8,078 nt of DNA from Deltaproteobacteria bacterium (GTDB taxonomy: Bacteria > Desulfobacterota > Desulfobacteria > Desulfobacterales > BuS5). Made by a program: the position numbers and the translations under genes. The stretch spans positions 1 to 8,078 of the forward strand of contig JAGGWL010000356.1 in NCBI GenBank assembly GCA_021157555.1, in the 5' to 3' direction. Position 1 is the first letter of the stretch. Each line of letters opens with the position of its first letter. Shown piece after piece: positions 6,968 through 8,078 of this stretch. The notes beneath the pieces are model-generated. The model was not told where the DNA came from and did no database searches. It saw nothing but the letters and a program-made list of their open reading frames with translations.

Positions 6968-7198
6968 TTATACAATATTCTTTATTTGAATAGCATCCAA
7001 TTGGCAGGTATCAATACAGTCCCAGCATCCCATGCACATATCCTGAAATATAACTGGCGGTTCAAAAGCTCCGTCTATCTGTTTGATAACTTTATGCGAA
7101 CATTCCAGCACTGCTGCGCAAACCCCTTCATCAGGATTACATTTTTTTGGACTGCATATTTCATAATTCACTAAAGCAAATGTTTTTTTGGACTGCAT
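6968..7198 (-). CDS. Small ferredoxin-like protein with two predicted [4Fe-4S] sites
   Basis: The protein has 76 residues when started at the ATG at 7198. It carries eight cysteines in two sets: Cys15, 20, 27 and 33 in a C-x4-C-x6-C-x5-C pattern within CSPKKCNPDEGVC, and Cys55, 58, 61 and 65 in a classical CxxCxxCxxxC pattern. The second set lacks the usual proline after its last cysteine (CQ instead of CP). Two [4Fe-4S] clusters with crossed ligation are likely. The CSPKKC start resembles the N-terminal iron-sulfur domain of ABCE1/RNase L inhibitor, but no ATPase follows. Role unknown; electron transfer or redox sensing is an inference. An upstream in-frame TTG at 7258 would add 20 polar residues and overlap ktrA; I reject it because similarity to ferredoxins begins only near residue 8 of the short form. 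The GGAG at 7215-7212 lies 13 bases from the ATG, longer than ideal. Confidence 0.82.
   Translation of the reverse strand: MQSKKTFALVNYEICSPKKCNPDEGVCAAVLECSHKVIKQIDGAFEPPVIFQDMCMGCWDCIDTCQLDAIQIKNIV
7142..7157 (-). repeat. 16-bp direct repeat, copy 2 (inside the ferredoxin gene)
   Basis: This is an exact copy of ATGCAGTCCAAAAAAA, here spanning the codons for the first Cys-Ser-Pro-Lys-Lys of the cluster motif in the ferredoxin frame. Read from its own ATG it gives a six-codon mini-frame ending in TAA. No function is known; see findings. Confidence 0.85.
7183..7198 (-). repeat. 16-bp direct repeat, copy 1 (includes the ferredoxin start codon)
   Basis: The coding-strand sequence ATGCAGTCCAAAAAAA occurs here as the first codons of the ferredoxin-like gene and again, identically, at 7157-7142. 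The copies are offset by 41 bases, so they are read in different frames and the match is not a protein repeat. Confidence 0.85.
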
Positions 7199-7247
7199 CG
7201 TATTATTTTGTCTCCGTTCCTTATTTTCTCCTATTTGGAAGCTGATG

Positions 7248-7904
7248 CTATTGACCAATTTTTCTTAATTTTTCAAAAGCTTCATTATCACCTAACAAAA
7301 TCATGATATCACTATCTTTTAATATAAAATTTCCTTTGGGAATAAAATTTAATTGTTCCGGAACGATCTCTTTAATTGCAATAATCAGTATGCCTAATTT
7401 ATTAATGAGATTAAGTTCCTGCAACGATTTACCGATAAACCGGTTGGGTACGGCAAAATCTATTATATTATACCCCTCTAAAAAAGGCAAATAATCCAGC
7501 ATGTTGGGGTTATGCATTTTTTCTGCAAGAGATACGGCAGTATCTTTTTCAGGAAAAAAGACTTCCGTTGCTCCAACTTTGTAGAGTATTCTCTCATGGG
7601 CTTCACTGATTGACTTTGCAAATATAGTCTCTACACCAAGATCCTTCAGGTTGAATACTGCAAGAATCGAATTACTCAAAGAACCTATGCAGACTACTAC
7701 AGAATCCATTTCATTGATACCAAGAAGTTCAAGAGCATGTTTATCTGTGGCATCTGCAACTATGGCCTGACTTACAAGATCCTTGATTGGCTGAACACAG
7801 TTGGGCTTTTTATCCAGAGCCAAAACTTCATGACCTTTTTCATACAAACCTGTCGCCAGATAATGTCCAAATTTTCCAAGACCTATTATTGCAAATTTTT
7901 TCAT
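7248..7904 (-). CDS. ktrA: KtrA/TrkA-type RCK regulatory subunit of K+ uptake
   Basis: This 218-residue cytoplasmic protein has the size of KtrA (one RCK unit), about half that of enterobacterial TrkA. Residues 1-125 form a Rossmann RCK_N domain: the nucleotide loop GLGKFG is at 8-13 and Asp31 sits at the end of the second strand, where it would bind the adenosine ribose. Residues about 135-216 match an RCK_C (TrkA_C) domain, with the typical GKSLQELNL and DSDIMILLG stretches. Family role: ATP/ADP or NAD(H) binding to an octameric ring opens or closes the KtrB pore. The ATG at 7904 is preceded by AGGGG with an 8-base spacer, and this site overlaps the upstream transporter stop codon. The pair with the upstream KtrB-like fragment makes the assignment firm; the name trkA would be equally defensible. 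Confidence 0.93.
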   Translation of the reverse strand: MKKFAIIGLGKFGHYLATGLYEKGHEVLALDKKPNCVQPIKDLVSQAIVADATDKHALELLGINEMDSVVVCIGSLSNSILAVFNLKDLGVETIFAKSISEAHERILYKVGATEVFFPEKDTAVSLAEKMHNPNMLDYLPFLEGYNIIDFAVPNRFIGKSLQELNLINKLGILIIAIKEIVPEQLNFIPKGNFILKDSDIMILLGDNEAFEKLRKIGQ

Positions 7905-7912
7905 AAAAACTG

Positions 7913-7917
7913 CCCCT
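7913..7917 (-). promoter_or_regulatory. Ribosome-binding site of ktrA overlapping the ktrB stop
   Basis: The coding strand reads TAGGGGCAG just before the ktrA ATG. AGGGG at 7917-7913 has an 8-base spacer to the start and includes the last two bases of the ktrB stop codon. This supports translational coupling of the channel and its gating subunit. Confidence 0.7.
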
Positions 7918-8078
7918 ACCCTACCATTATATTTTCTTCTGCAAAATAATATTGTGACTTGTCTGGCCGGCGGCTTACGGCCAGTGCAATTACAAGAGGC
8001 CCGAGACGCCCGATAAACATTACAAAAGTAATAATTATCTTGCCTGCTATGGAAAGTCCATTCGTAATTCCTGTAGAG
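7916..8078 (-). CDS. ktrB: KtrB/TrkH-family potassium transporter subunit, C-terminal end (partial)
   Basis: Only the last 53 codons are in the window; the 5' part lies beyond position 8078. The reading frame enters at 8077 and ends at a TAG at 7918-7916. The fragment contains the motif MFIGRLGPL, the last membrane-helix signature of KtrB/TrkH-type K+ translocating subunits. After it comes a short cytoplasmic tail ending in EENIMVG, which resembles the usual KtrB C-terminus. Family knowledge: this is the membrane pore that moves K+ (often Na+-coupled) and is gated by a ring of RCK-domain KtrA subunits. The gene for that partner begins 11 bases downstream, and the ribosome-binding site of that gene overlaps this stop codon, so the two are almost certainly co-transcribed and translationally linked. 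KtrB is preferred over TrkH because of the tail and the single-RCK partner, but the selectivity-filter repeats are outside the window. Confidence 0.88.
   Translation of the reverse strand, partial: STGITNGLSIAGKIIITFVMFIGRLGPLVIALAVSRRPDKSQYYFAEENIMVG

Noticed and set aside
7199..7258. TTG start that would extend the ferredoxin-like protein to 96 residues
   Set aside because: The added residues are polar and unlike ferredoxins, the start overlaps ktrA, and no good ribosome-binding site precedes it.
7963..7984. Inverted repeat CTGGCCG...CGGCCAG with an 8-base loop
   Set aside because: It lies inside the ktrB coding region, has no T-tract after it, and ktrA follows immediately, so it is not a terminator.

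Overview
The window is a compact, AT-rich bacterial segment in which every convincing gene lies on the minus strand, so transcription runs from high to low coordinates. Gene style points to an anaerobic deltaproteobacterium (Desulfobacterota, sulfate-reducer-like). The pointers are a small eight-cysteine ferredoxin-like protein, an SCP2-type thiolase-like protein, a helix-turn-helix/EIIA fusion and CusRS-like two-component genes. This assignment is an inference; no rRNA or other marker gene is present.

Reading in the direction of transcription, the first block (about 8078 to 3587) looks like an ion-homeostasis and stress array. It holds the end of a KtrB/TrkH-type potassium channel subunit, its KtrA/TrkA-type regulatory partner, a 76-residue ferredoxin-like protein, a DNA-binding domain fused to a PTS EIIA (PtsN-like) domain, a ClC-family anion transporter with two CBS domains, and a tandem universal stress protein. 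A thiolase-like protein of the non-catalytic TLP1 type follows only 14 bases after the stress protein. EIIA-Ntr proteins are known to control potassium transporters in enterobacteria. A DNA-binding EIIA between Ktr and ClC therefore suggests local coupling of phosphotransfer state to potassium and chloride/proton balance.

The second block (2007 to 1) holds an ArnE-like small membrane protein, an OmpR/CusR-type response regulator and its histidine kinase. The regulator and kinase overlap by 23 bases. The kinase is cut by the window start, shortly after the phospho-acceptor histidine region. It carries four consecutive histidines in its presumed periplasmic sensor domain, which hints at metal or pH sensing.

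The largest gaps between genes are about 65 bases (6903-6967 and 2008-2072). I saw no convincing terminator, tRNA, rRNA, CRISPR array or insertion sequence, and no stretch over 300 bases lacks a gene. The plus strand holds only shadow reading frames.
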